A stretch of DNA of 64,000 bases. It comes from Siccirubricoccus phaeus (GTDB taxonomy: Bacteria; Pseudomonadota; Alphaproteobacteria; Acetobacterales; Acetobacteraceae). The position numbers were made by a program, and so were the translations under genes. Below, one piece after another: positions 1 to 7,646 of this stretch; position 1 is the stretch's first letter, and each line of letters starts with the position of its first letter. The stretch covers positions 62,001 to 126,000 of the forward strand of contig NZ_SRXO01000005.1 of assembly GCF_008360935.1 (NCBI RefSeq), read 5' to 3'. The notes below the pieces were generated by a model that made no database searches, was not told where the DNA came from, and saw nothing but the letters and a program-made list of their open reading frames with translations.

Positions 1-222
1 GTAGGCGACGTCGAAATGCTCGACGATCGCGGTCTTGCCGCGGCCGGTGATGAGGCAGAATTGCTCGATGCCGGCGGCGCGGGCCTCGTCGATCGCGTAC
101 TGGATCAGGGGGCGGTCGACGACCGGCAGCATCTCCTTGGCCATCGCCTTGGTGGCGGGCAGGAAGCGGGTGCCGAGACCGGCGACGGGGAGGACAGCCT
201 TCTTGAGCGGCTTGATGGGCAA
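1..222 (-). CDS. galU: UTP-glucose-1-phosphate uridylyltransferase (N-terminal part)
   Basis: This enzyme makes UDP-glucose from UTP and glucose-1-phosphate in the cytoplasm, supplying envelope and exopolysaccharide synthesis. Only the first 74 codons are in the window; the gene runs off the left edge. The visible part has the glycine-rich nucleotidyltransferase signature [15 protein letters not shown] (residues 13-27) and then [15 protein letters not shown], both diagnostic of GalU. I place the start at a TTG (220-222) because it lies 6 nt after a clean GGAGG and the first in-frame ATG is codon 27, inside the conserved core. The upstream 560 bases hold no gene, only repeats, so the promoter should lie in the 223-480 stretch. 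Confidence 0.93.
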   Translation of the reverse strand, partial: MPIKPLKKAVLPVAGLGTRFLPATKAMAKEMLPVVDRPLIQYAIDEARAAGIEQFCLITGRGKTAIVEHFDVAY

Positions 223-483
223 GCAAAACCTCCTCGTTCTGGTGGCCGACCCTGGTCGGCGGGCAGCCCCCGGGCGGTGGATGCGGGGCAGAAGTGCCAC
301 GCAGCCGCAGCCCGGGACAAGCTGCCCGGCGCCACGGCCGCCGCGACCAACCAATAAGCGCTATCCAGCCCGGAAAAACGTCAAATTTCGGGTAAGCCGC
401 TCACCTTGGAGCCCGATCGCCGGTGGCGGCCTCGCCGCGGGAGCGTGAATCCCGCGGCCGAAGAGGGCGCCGGCGGCCTGAGT

Positions 484-785
484 CGGGAGGCCCGTGGACC
501 TCGTTCTCAGGCCACTGGCCTTTGTTTTCAGTGGCCTGCTTGTCCGCTCCGGGCGCAGGAGCCTGGACTTGTTTCACCTCGCCTGTGCCCGGTGAGCCCG
601 TCCTGGCTTTTCGGTCTGTCGCAAATTTTCCGGGTCGTCCGGCGATTCCGCCGAAATTAAAAATGCCTCAGTGCCCTGCCCGCGAAGTTCGCTGGATGTC
701 CAGCGAAGGCAGCGGACAAGCAGGCCGCTGAAACCAAAAGCTGGTGGCCCGAGAACGAAGCCCGCAGGACTGCGGAATCGCGACG
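484..785. repeat. Family A palindromic repeats (two copies in opposite orientation)
   Basis: The 563 bases between galU and the next gene carry no convincing ORF. Bases 669-785 hold a family A element of about 115 bp: CCTGCCCGCGAAGTTCGCTGG, an inner TTCGCTGGA/TCCAGCGAA hairpin, a GCAGGCC..AAAAGC segment, then a TCCGCA/TGCGGA-type hairpin and a terminal GGAATCG. Bases about 484-560 hold the same words in reverse order (TCGTTCTCAGGCCACTGG, CAGTGGCCTGCTTGTCCG), so a second, decayed copy lies in the opposite orientation. Related copies occur at 12546-12660, 13959-14130 and 16727-16845. The 223-483 stretch shows nothing beyond possible galU leader sequence. Confidence 0.7.
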
Positions 786-1061
786 CTAGCCGGAATGGCC
801 GTCGGTGACCGTGCCAGCCGGGCCGGGGGCATCGGCCAGGCCGGGGGTGCCGCCATCGGACGGGGCGGCGATCTTCGGGCGGAGGAAGCGGTCGGAGGTC
901 ACCTGCCAGCCTTCGGCGCGGAGGCGGGCCAGCGCCTCGGCATGGTGGTCCGTGCCGTGCCGTTCCACCAGCGCGCCGTCGGGGGCCAGCAGGCTGGTGC
1001 CGTAATCATCGGTCTCGATCACCCGGCGGTCCGGGCCCTGGGCGAGGATGGTCTGACGCAT
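786..1061 (-). CDS. Hypothetical 91-residue protein
   Basis: A small soluble protein that I do not recognise. It opens with MRQTILAQGPDRRVIETDDY and is acidic to neutral in its first 60 residues; the last 30 residues are rich in Gly, Pro and Ala and look disordered. A GGGAGG lies 7 nt before the ATG, which supports it as a real gene. It is downstream of the Bug receptor gene on the same strand, 241 nt away, so it may share its transcript. Its stop falls exactly where the family A repeat (669-785) begins. It has no cysteines, signal peptide or membrane segment. Confidence 0.62.
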   Translation of the reverse strand: MRQTILAQGPDRRVIETDDYGTSLLAPDGALVERHGTDHHAEALARLRAEGWQVTSDRFLRPKIAAPSDGGTPGLADAPGPAGTVTDGHSG

Positions 1062-1302
1062 GCGAGGCGCCTCCCTTCGAGGTGTCGGCAGGCAACGCGC
1101 GGCGGGCGGCCGGGTGGCAGGGCAAGGGGGCGAATGGCCGGTGCCCTGCCCGGTGGGGAAGCCCGGCGCTGGCCCTTGGCGGCAACGTCCTGGCCCCTGT
1201 CCGGAGGCCGCGGGAGCGCAGGTCCACCCGCGGACCCGGCGTGCCTCTCATGGCCTATGGGCATGGCGTAGGGGCCGGCGCTCCCGTTCCCGGGCGGCGG
1301 GC

Positions 1303-2286
1303 TCACTCCAGCCGGATGCCCTCCGCCCGGATCACCTCCGCCAGCTTCACCCGCTGCTCCGCGACGAAGGCGCCGAGCGCCGCCGGGCCCGCCGCCGCCG
1401 CCGCCATGCCCAGCAATTCCAGCCGCGCCTGCACCGCTGGCTCGGCCAGCCCGGCCTTGGCCGCTTCGGCCAGCTTGTCGATGACCGGCGCCGGCGTCCC
1501 GGCGGGCACGAACAGCGCCAGCCATTCGGTGACGGCGTAGCCGGGGAAGCCCTGCTCGGCCACGGTCGGCACCTCGGGGAAGGCGGGCAGGCGCCGGGCG
1601 GAGGAGACGGCCAGCGCCCGCAGCCGGCCATCCCGCACCAGCCCGGCGGCGGCAGGGACGGTGCAGAAGGTGGTCAGCACCTCGCCGGCCAGCACCGCCT
1701 GCACCTGCTGCGGGCTGCCGCGATAGGGCACATGCGTCGCCGCCACCCCCGCCTGGCGCAGCAGCGCCGCCATCGCCAGGTGCACCGCGGCGCCGATGCC
1801 GGAGGAGGAATAGGTGCCGCCCCCTTGGCGCATCCGCGCCAGCAGCGCCGCCAGGTCGGGCGGCCCGTCCTCCGCCCGCACCAGCAGCAGGGCCGGCGCC
1901 ACGCAAAGCTGCGTCACCGGGGCGAAGGCGGTGGCGTAGTCGAAGGCGAGGCCCTTCAGCAGCGAGGGGTTGGCGGCCTGGGAGCTGGCATCGCCCAGCA
2001 CGGTATAGCCATCCGGCGCGGCCTGTGCGGCGGCGGCGGCGCCGATGCTGCCGGTGGCGCCGGCCCGGTTCTCGATGACCACCGGCTGGCCCAGCACCGC
2101 CTGCATCGGCGCGGCCAGCAGCCGCATGACGGAATCCGTGCTGCCCCCGGCCGGCCAGGCGACCAGGATGCGGATCGGCCGGCTGGGCCAGGCGGGCTGG
2201 GCCAGGCTGGGACGGGGGAGGGGCATGGCCCAGGGCAGGGCGACCAAAGGGGCGACCAAGGCGGCACGGCGGGTCAGGGTCGGCAT
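1303..2286 (-). CDS. Bug/TctC-family periplasmic solute receptor
   Basis: A tripartite-tricarboxylate-transporter type substrate-binding protein of 327 residues, the usual family length. It has a TRRAALVAP twin-arginine-like n-region and a hydrophobic stretch ending near residue 30 (PSLAQ), then the family opening YP/WPSRPIRILVAWPAGGSTD and the ENRAGATGSIG loop that contacts carboxylate ligands. Such receptors bind dicarboxylates, amino acids or aromatic acids in the periplasm. No TctA or TctB membrane subunits are nearby, so it is an orphan receptor of the kind that is abundant in Burkholderiales and Acetobacteraceae. The ligand cannot be read from the sequence. The start is chosen at MPTLTRR because the signal peptide follows directly. 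Confidence 0.9.
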   Translation of the reverse strand: MPTLTRRAALVAPLVALPWAMPLPRPSLAQPAWPSRPIRILVAWPAGGSTDSVMRLLAAPMQAVLGQPVVIENRAGATGSIGAAAAAQAAPDGYTVLGDASSQAANPSLLKGLAFDYATAFAPVTQLCVAPALLLVRAEDGPPDLAALLARMRQGGGTYSSSGIGAAVHLAMAALLRQAGVAATHVPYRGSPQQVQAVLAGEVLTTFCTVPAAAGLVRDGRLRALAVSSARRLPAFPEVPTVAEQGFPGYAVTEWLALFVPAGTPAPVIDKLAEAAKAGLAEPAVQARLELLGMAAAAAGPAALGAFVAEQRVKLAEVIRAEGIRLE

Positions 2287-2765
2287 GCGGGCTCCCCGGA
2301 TGCGGCGGGCGGCACCGCATGATGCCGGGCGGGCTGCCGTGGCGAAACGGATTACAACGGCCGGAATGCCCGTCCCGGCCCGGAATTGCCGGCTTATTGG
2401 TCAGTCGGGCGGCGTCTGGCGCAGACCTGGCCGACCGGCGCAACGTCTGCCCCGAGAAAGCCCTGGCAGGGGGTGGGTCCTGACCGGACGCGGACGCCGC
2501 CGGTGCCGGTGGCGCGGGCAGGACGCGGGCGCCGCCGATGCCGGCAGCATCGGCAGGCGCGGACGCCAGGTGGGCGCACGCATGGTGCCAGGGCGCAGGA
2601 CGGCCTGCCTGGACCGGGCGCAACCGGCCAGGGCCGGGTGCTCCGGCGAGACAGGGGCACTGCCCGCTGGCAGAGGCCCGGCCGACCCCACCTGACCTCC
2701 TCCGCCAGCGGCGGGAGGCCTCCAGCCGGGTTGCAGCGGCGTGAAAACCGTGGCGTCCGATAAAT
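2287..2765. other. Gene-free GC-rich stretch upstream of pyruvate kinase
   Basis: About 480 bases with no ORF that has a credible start or family signature on either strand. It is uniformly GC-rich and shows no clear copy of the repeat families. It ends abruptly in an AT-rich patch (from about 2758) that belongs to the next gene's control region. I see no RNA gene. Confidence 0.5.
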
Positions 2766-2802
2766 TTAAGCAAGACGCCGTGAGCTTAACTTTAGTAAGT
2801 TA
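2766..2802 (+). promoter_or_regulatory. Two overlapping palindromes upstream of the HTH-pyruvate kinase gene
   Basis: A short AT-rich island in otherwise GC-rich DNA. It contains a perfect inverted repeat TAACTT-TAGT-AAGTTA (2787-2802), five bases before the ATG, and a second pair TTAAGC (2766-2771) / GCTTAA (2784-2789). Palindromes right at the start codon of a gene that begins with a Cro-like helix-turn-helix domain suggest autoregulation; that is inference. There is no Shine-Dalgarno before the 2808 ATG, so the transcript may be leaderless or start within this island. Confidence 0.5.
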
Positions 2803-2807
2803 CGGCC

Positions 2808-4445
2808 ATGCGCGACCCGACCCTGGAAGAACTCCTCGCCCGCCGCGGCATGGTCACCCGCATCGCCAGCGGCCTCGGCATCTCCCCCGCCGCCGTCTCG
2901 CAATGGCAGCGCGTGCCCGCCGAGCGCGTTGCGGAACTCGCCCGGCTGCTGGACCTGGCGCCGCACCAGCTCCGCCCGGACCTCCACCCGCCGCCGCAAG
3001 GACTGCCCCGCATGCCCTCCCGCATCTCCCTGCGTCGCCGGCGGCGCACCAAGATCATCGCCACCCTCGGCCCCAGCAGCAGCAGCGCCGAGATGATCGA
3101 GCGGCTGCACCGCGCCGGCGCCGATGTCTTCCGGCTGAATTTCTCCCACGGCACCCATGCCGACCATGCCGAGCGCATCGCCATCATCCGCGCGGTGGAA
3201 GCGAAGGTCGGCCGGCCCATCGGCATCCTCGCCGATGTCCAGGGGCCGAAGCTGCGGGTCGGCCGCTTCCAGGCCGGCCGGGTGCAGCTCCAGCCCGGCC
3301 AGGCCTTCCGCCTCGACCTCTCCCCGACGCCGGGCGATGTCCGCCGCGTCCAGCTCCCGCATCCGGAGATCATCCAAGCCGCCAAGATCGGCACCACCCT
3401 GCTGCTGGATGACGGCAAGCTGCGGCTGCGCGTCACCCATGTGCGGGAGAACCATCTGGAGACGGAGGTGCTGGTCGGCGGCCCGCTCTCCGACCGCAAG
3501 GGCGTCAACGTCCCGGACGTGGCGCTGCCCATCCCGGCCCTGACGCAGAAGGACCGGGAGGACCTCGCCTTCGTCCTCGACCAGGGGATCGAATATGTCG
3601 GCCTCTCCTTCGTCCAGCGGCCGGAGGATGTGGCGGAGGCCAAGGCGATCGCCGGCGGCCGCGCCCTCATCATGGTGAAGATGGAGAAGCCCCAGGCGGT
3701 CGAGAATCTCGACGCCATCCTGGCGCTGACCGATTGCGTCATGGTGGCGCGCGGCGATCTCGGCGTGGAGCTGCCGCCGGAGGAGGTGCCGCTGATCCAG
3801 AAGCGCATCGTCCGCGCCGCCCGCGCCTTGGGCAAGCCGGTGGTGGTCGCCACCCAGATGCTGGAGAGCATGATCGCCGCCCCGGCGCCGACCCGGGCGG
3901 AGGCCTCGGACGTCGCCACCGCCGTCTTCGACGGCGCCGATGCGGTGATGCTCTCCGCCGAGACCGCGGCGGGGCAGTACCCCTATGAGGCGGTGAACAT
4001 GATGGACCGCATCGTGGCGCGGGTGGAGCAGGATCCGGGCTGGCGCGCCCTGACGGATGCCGAGCGGCCGGCGCCGGAGGCGACCAGCGCCGGCGCCATC
4101 TCGGCGGCTTCCGTGCAGGTGGCGCACACCATCCGGGCGCAGGTGATCGCCACCTTCACCTCCACCGGCAGCACCACCTTCCGCGTGGCGCGGGACCGGC
4201 CGGACTGCCCGATCCTCGGCCTGACGCCCTCGGAAGCCACGGCGCGGCGCCTGGCGGTGGTCTGGGGAGTGCATTCGCTGGTGGTCAGCGAGATCCACTC
4301 CATGTCGGAGATGGTGACCCGCGCGCTCCGCGCCGCGCAGCAGGAAGGCTTCGCCACCCAGGGGCAGGAGATCGTGGTGACGGCGGGCGTGCCCTTCGGC
4401 ACGCCGGGCACCACCAATTCCCTCCGGGTGGCGGCGGTGAAATAG
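2808..4445 (+). CDS. pyk: Pyruvate kinase with N-terminal YdaS/Cro-like HTH domain
   Basis: Pyruvate kinase converts phosphoenolpyruvate and ADP to pyruvate and ATP in glycolysis. Residues 69-545 are a complete enzyme of normal length (477 aa): RRRTKIIATLGPSS opening, NFSHGTHADH, DVQGPKLR, and MVARGDLGVELPPEEVP with the preceding catalytic lysine in VKMEKP. Residues 1-68 are extra and look like a YdaS-type DNA-binding domain (LGISPAAVSQWQRVPAERV, then HQLRPDL). The reading frame is continuous with no stop between them. An internal ATG at 3012, 9 nt after AAGGA (2998-3002), would give the plain enzyme, so both a long and a short product are possible. No in-frame start lies upstream of 2808. 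The downstream neighbour is convergent. Confidence 0.93.
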   Translation: MRDPTLEELLARRGMVTRIASGLGISPAAVSQWQRVPAERVAELARLLDLAPHQLRPDLHPPPQGLPRMPSRISLRRRRRTKIIATLGPSSSSAEMIERLHRAGADVFRLNFSHGTHADHAERIAIIRAVEAKVGRPIGILADVQGPKLRVGRFQAGRVQLQPGQAFRLDLSPTPGDVRRVQLPHPEIIQAAKIGTTLLLDDGKLRLRVTHVRENHLETEVLVGGPLSDRKGVNVPDVALPIPALTQKDREDLAFVLDQGIEYVGLSFVQRPEDVAEAKAIAGGRALIMVKMEKPQAVENLDAILALTDCVMVARGDLGVELPPEEVPLIQKRIVRAARALGKPVVVATQMLESMIAAPAPTRAEASDVATAVFDGADAVMLSAETAAGQYPYEAVNMMDRIVARVEQDPGWRALTDAERPAPEATSAGAISAASVQVAHTIRAQVIATFTSTGSTTFRVARDRPDCPILGLTPSEATARRLAVVWGVHSLVVSEIHSMSEMVTRALRAAQQEGFATQGQEIVVTAGVPFGTPGTTNSLRVAAVK

Positions 4446-4567
4446 CCGGCGGGTTCGGCCGTAGGGTGCCGGACTCTGGCCTGCGGGACCAGGACCTGAG
4501 GACCCTGGCCGGGGCCGGAGGCAAGGCGCCCCCGGGTCGGCGCGGCGGGTCGGCGCAGCGGCCGGCC

Positions 4568-5146
4568 TCAGAACCGCAGGAACAGCCCCGCGAACATCCC
4601 CGCCACCAGGTTGACGACGAAGCCGATGACGATGACCGCCAGGGTGAAGACCAGCCGCTTCTCCTCCGGCACGCCCAGCACCACCGGCACGCCCTTCCAG
4701 AAGATGTAGAGGCTGTAGAGGCCGAGCAGCCCGAGCACGGCGAGCGGCGGCAGCAGGGTGAAGATGCCGGCCAGCCACAGCGCCGTCGGGCTGTAGACCG
4801 CCAGCTTCATGGCGGAAATCTCATCCCCGCGCCCGCCGAAGCGCGGCGCCACCGCCTCGATGATCTTGCCCCAGACCCAGACGCCGGCCAGGCCGAGCAT
4901 ATAGCCCGCGACGGCGTTCAGCAGCAGGGCGAAGGGGCCGACATGCACCCCCATCCCGGCCATCATCCCGCCCAGCATCCGGGCGAAGAGCAGGGAGCCG
5001 ATGAAGCCCGCCACCGCCGGGATCGCCGCCAGCGGCACCGCGTAGTTCAGGAACAGGCTCTTGGTGTCCGCCGGCTCCGCGGCGATCGCCGCCCATTCCT
5101 CCGCCGGGCGCATGATCAGCCCCTTGGCGCGTGCGACGATGTCCAT
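4568..5146 (-). CDS. Yip1-domain inner-membrane protein
   Basis: A 192-residue polytopic membrane protein of the Yip1/DUF1282 type. A soluble N-terminus (MDIVARAKGLIMRPAEEW, typical of bacterial Yip1 proteins) is followed by about five hydrophobic segments at roughly 35-55, 70-100, 120-145, 150-165 and 165-190. The start at MDIVARA is preferred because AGGGAG lies 10 nt upstream and the family always begins at this motif; the frame stays open further upstream but without similarity. The function of bacterial Yip1 proteins is not established. The gene converges with pyruvate kinase. Confidence 0.85.
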   Translation of the reverse strand: MDIVARAKGLIMRPAEEWAAIAAEPADTKSLFLNYAVPLAAIPAVAGFIGSLLFARMLGGMMAGMGVHVGPFALLLNAVAGYMLGLAGVWVWGKIIEAVAPRFGGRGDEISAMKLAVYSPTALWLAGIFTLLPPLAVLGLLGLYSLYIFWKGVPVVLGVPEEKRLVFTLAVIVIGFVVNLVAGMFAGLFLRF

Positions 5147-5232
5147 CCGGCCCCGACTCCCTGCTGGCTGGGGCAATCTGCGCAAGCCGGGCCGGTCTTG
5201 CAATCTTTCGTAACCTTTCGGTGCCCGGGCGC

Positions 5233-6309
5233 TCAGCCCTTGCCGGCGCCCGCCCTTTCCTTCGCCAGCAGCGCCCGCTTGCGCGGCACGCCCCAGCGAT
5301 AGCCGGTCAGGTCGCCATCCCGGCCGATGACGCGGTGGCAGGGCACGGCCAGGGAGACATGGTTCTGGGCGCAGGCCCGCGCCACCGCCCGCACCGCCCG
5401 CGGCGCGCCGATGGACTGCGCCACGTCCGAATAGGTCCGGGTCTCGCCGAAGGGGATGGCCTGCAGCGCCTCCCACACCCGGCGCTGGAAGGCGGTGCCG
5501 CGCAGATCCAGCGGCAGGGCGAGCGCGGCCTTGGGTTCCTCGAGGAAGGCGACCACCTCGCGCACCGCTTCGGCCAGGGCCTCGGGCGCCGGCTCCACCC
5601 GCGCCTCCGGGAAGCGCTGGCGGAGATCGCCTTCCAGCGCCTCGAAGCCCTCGGCAAAGCCGATGAAGCAGATGCCGCGCTCCGTGGCGCCGACCATCAG
5701 GGGCCCGAGGGCGCTCATCGCCGTGGCGGTGCAGATCACCTCCCCCGCCCCGCCGCGGCGGGCGGCGCCAGGGGTCATGCCCAGCACCTGGCCGGGGGCG
5801 CCATAGACGCGGCTTTCGCTGCCATAGCCGGCGCCGGCGACGGCTTCGGCGACCCGGTCGCCGGCGGCAAGCGCCGCCTGCAGGCGGCGGGCCTTCACGG
5901 ATTGGCCGTAGGAATGCGGGGTCACGCCGGTGATCTCCTTGAACAGCCGGAGGAAATGGTGCCGCGCATAGCCGGCGCGGTCGGCCAGGGCGGCGAGGCC
6001 CGGCAGGCTCTCGCTCGCCTCGATCAGGTCGCAGGCGGCGCGGATGGCGGCGGCGTGCAGCGCCGCCCGCTCCCCCTTCGGGTCGCAGCGCCTGCAGGCG
6101 CGGAAGCCCGCGGCCTCGGCGGCGGCGGCATCGGCGAAGAAGCGGGTGTTGCGCCGCAGCGGCGGGCGGGAGGGGCAGCCGGGCCGGCAGAACACCCCCT
6201 GCGTCGTCACCGCATAGAGGAAGGGGCCGCAGGCCGGGCTGGGGTCGCGGGCCAGGACGGCGTCCCAGCGCGCGGCCTCGGGGTCGGGGATGGACTGGGT
6301 ATCGGGCAT
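5233..6309 (-). CDS. ada: Ada: methylphosphotriester/O6-methylguanine repair protein and activator
   Basis: A bifunctional alkylation-damage protein of 358 residues, like E. coli Ada. The N-terminal module (about 10-85) has the zinc and methyl-acceptor cysteines in GVFCRPGCPSR and FRACRRCDP. The middle (about 85-185) is an AraC-type helix-turn-helix (YARHHFLRLFKEITGVTPH). The C-terminal methyltransferase carries the active-site PCHRVIG near residue 320. Methylation of the N-terminal cysteine normally turns the protein into an activator of its own gene. The start is put at MPDTQS (6309); an ATG 12 codons upstream (6345) is possible. It is divergent from the PhyH gene, with only 81 bases between them. 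Confidence 0.93.
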   Translation of the reverse strand: MPDTQSIPDPEAARWDAVLARDPSPACGPFLYAVTTQGVFCRPGCPSRPPLRRNTRFFADAAAAEAAGFRACRRCDPKGERAALHAAAIRAACDLIEASESLPGLAALADRAGYARHHFLRLFKEITGVTPHSYGQSVKARRLQAALAAGDRVAEAVAGAGYGSESRVYGAPGQVLGMTPGAARRGGAGEVICTATAMSALGPLMVGATERGICFIGFAEGFEALEGDLRQRFPEARVEPAPEALAEAVREVVAFLEEPKAALALPLDLRGTAFQRRVWEALQAIPFGETRTYSDVAQSIGAPRAVRAVARACAQNHVSLAVPCHRVIGRDGDLTGYRWGVPRKRALLAKERAGAGKG

Positions 6310-6390
6310 GCGCTCAAGATGGGGCGAGGCCGCGCCCAGGGCCATCCGCCCATTGCCCTGGCATCAGATGGCCGCCCGGAGGCCCGCCGC

Positions 6391-7431
6391 ATGTCCTTCG
6401 CCAACCCGCTGCCGGGCGTGCCGGCGGTGGAATCCCCCTTCCTGCCACAATTGCTGGACGCCGCCGGCGCCGATGCCGAGACCCGCCGCATCGCCCGGGA
6501 CCTGGCCGAGCAGGGCTTCGCCGTGCTCGACTTCCCCGATCCGGATTTCGACCGGCTGGCGGAAAGCGTCATCGCCGCCCTCGGCCCCGGCTTCCCCCTG
6601 GCGAATTTCCAGGCCGGCCGGACCGGCGGGCTGCGGGCGGAACAGGCCTGGCAGCATTGCCCGGCGGTGCGGGAGATCGCCTGCAACGCCAGGCTGCTGG
6701 CGCTGCTCGGCACGCTCTACGGCCGGCCGGCCTTCCCCTTCCAGACGCTGAATTTCCCGGTGGGCAGCCAGCAGGCGGTGCATACCGACAGCGTGCATTT
6801 CAGCAGCCTGCCGGAGCGCTTCATGTGCGGCGTCTGGGTGGCGCTGGAGGATATCCACCCGGATGCCGGGCCGCTGGTCTATTACCCCGGCAGCCACCGC
6901 CTGCCGCTCTATGTGAACGAGCATGTGGGGAATTGCGCCGCGGCGGCGCCGGGGGCCGCCAACCAGACGATCTATGAGGCGCTGTGGGCGGCGCTGATCG
7001 AGGCGCATGGGCTGCGCCCGGCGCTGTTCACCCCGCGCCGCGGCCAGGCGCTGATCTGGGCGGCGAATCTGCTGCATGGCGGCCTGCCCCAGGCCGACCG
7101 GGGGCGCACCCGCTGGTCGCAGGTGACGCATTATTTCTTCGAGGATTGCGCCTATGTCACGCCGATGGACAGCGACCCGGCGCTCGGCCATGTGGCGTTC
7201 CGCCAGGTGCGGGATCTGCGGACCGGCGAGGTGGTGCCGCACCGCTATCTGGGGCGGGAAATACCCGAAGCCTTCATCGCCGCCGTCCGCCCCCCGGCGA
7301 AGGCGCTGCCCGCCGGCTTCGACCCGCAGAAATACCTGGCCGCCAACCCGGATGTGGCGGCGGCCGGCGTGGATGCCGCCGGCCACTGGCTTTCCTATGG
7401 CTGGAAGGAGGGGCGGCGGCTGGCGCCCTGA
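6391..7431 (+). CDS. Phytanoyl-CoA dioxygenase (PhyH) family protein with C-terminal repeat-like motif
   Basis: A predicted Fe(II)/2-oxoglutarate-dependent oxygenase of 346 residues. The iron-binding residues are visible as HTD in AVHTDSVHF (about 130) and a distal His in NLLHGGLPQ, with a downstream Arg (GRTRW) that would bind 2-oxoglutarate. GGAGG lies 8 nt before the ATG. Residues about 308-346 form an appended segment (FDPQKYLAANPDVAAAGVD, then HWLSYGWKEGR). This short motif is known to me as a repeat found in large secreted or glycosyltransferase-associated proteins of alphaproteobacteria, and is unusual at the end of a dioxygenase. The substrate is unknown. Confidence 0.85.
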   Translation: MSFANPLPGVPAVESPFLPQLLDAAGADAETRRIARDLAEQGFAVLDFPDPDFDRLAESVIAALGPGFPLANFQAGRTGGLRAEQAWQHCPAVREIACNARLLALLGTLYGRPAFPFQTLNFPVGSQQAVHTDSVHFSSLPERFMCGVWVALEDIHPDAGPLVYYPGSHRLPLYVNEHVGNCAAAAPGAANQTIYEALWAALIEAHGLRPALFTPRRGQALIWAANLLHGGLPQADRGRTRWSQVTHYFFEDCAYVTPMDSDPALGHVAFRQVRDLRTGEVVPHRYLGREIPEAFIAAVRPPAKALPAGFDPQKYLAANPDVAAAGVDAAGHWLSYGWKEGRRLAP

Positions 7432-7446
7432 CCCGCCCCGGCCCGC

Positions 7447-7524
7447 TCAGCGCATCCGGGTAATGGCCGCCGCCGCGGCGACGAGGCCGAAGGCCCAGGG
7501 CAGCATCTCGAGCAGTTCCGGCAC
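7447..7524 (-). CDS. Predicted 25-residue membrane peptide
   Basis: A tiny ORF with a GTG start 6 nt after a perfect AAGGA. It would encode an acidic first turn (PELLEM), one hydrophobic helix (about residues 8-21, AFGLVAAAAAI) and a basic end (TRMR), the layout of a single-pass small membrane protein. The strong ribosome-binding site and sensible charge pattern are the only support; I know no family for it. It sits 15 bases past the end of the convergent PhyH gene, followed on its own strand by nothing else. Confidence 0.38.
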   Translation of the reverse strand: MPELLEMLPWAFGLVAAAAAITRMR

Positions 7525-7646
7525 GGGGAATCCTTCCGGCGGGCGGGGACGCAACAAGCCTTACCCAGGATAATGCGGGAAACCTTACCGGCGATTCATT
7601 TTGCCGGATGGCTGGGTTGCGTCCGATGCATCCCGCACCGGAGGGG

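Noticed and set aside
1019-2773. 584-codon minus-strand frame overlapping the Bug receptor
   Set aside because: It is a different frame through the receptor gene and the gene-free stretch; its composition is Gly/Ala/Arg-rich and it lacks a credible start.
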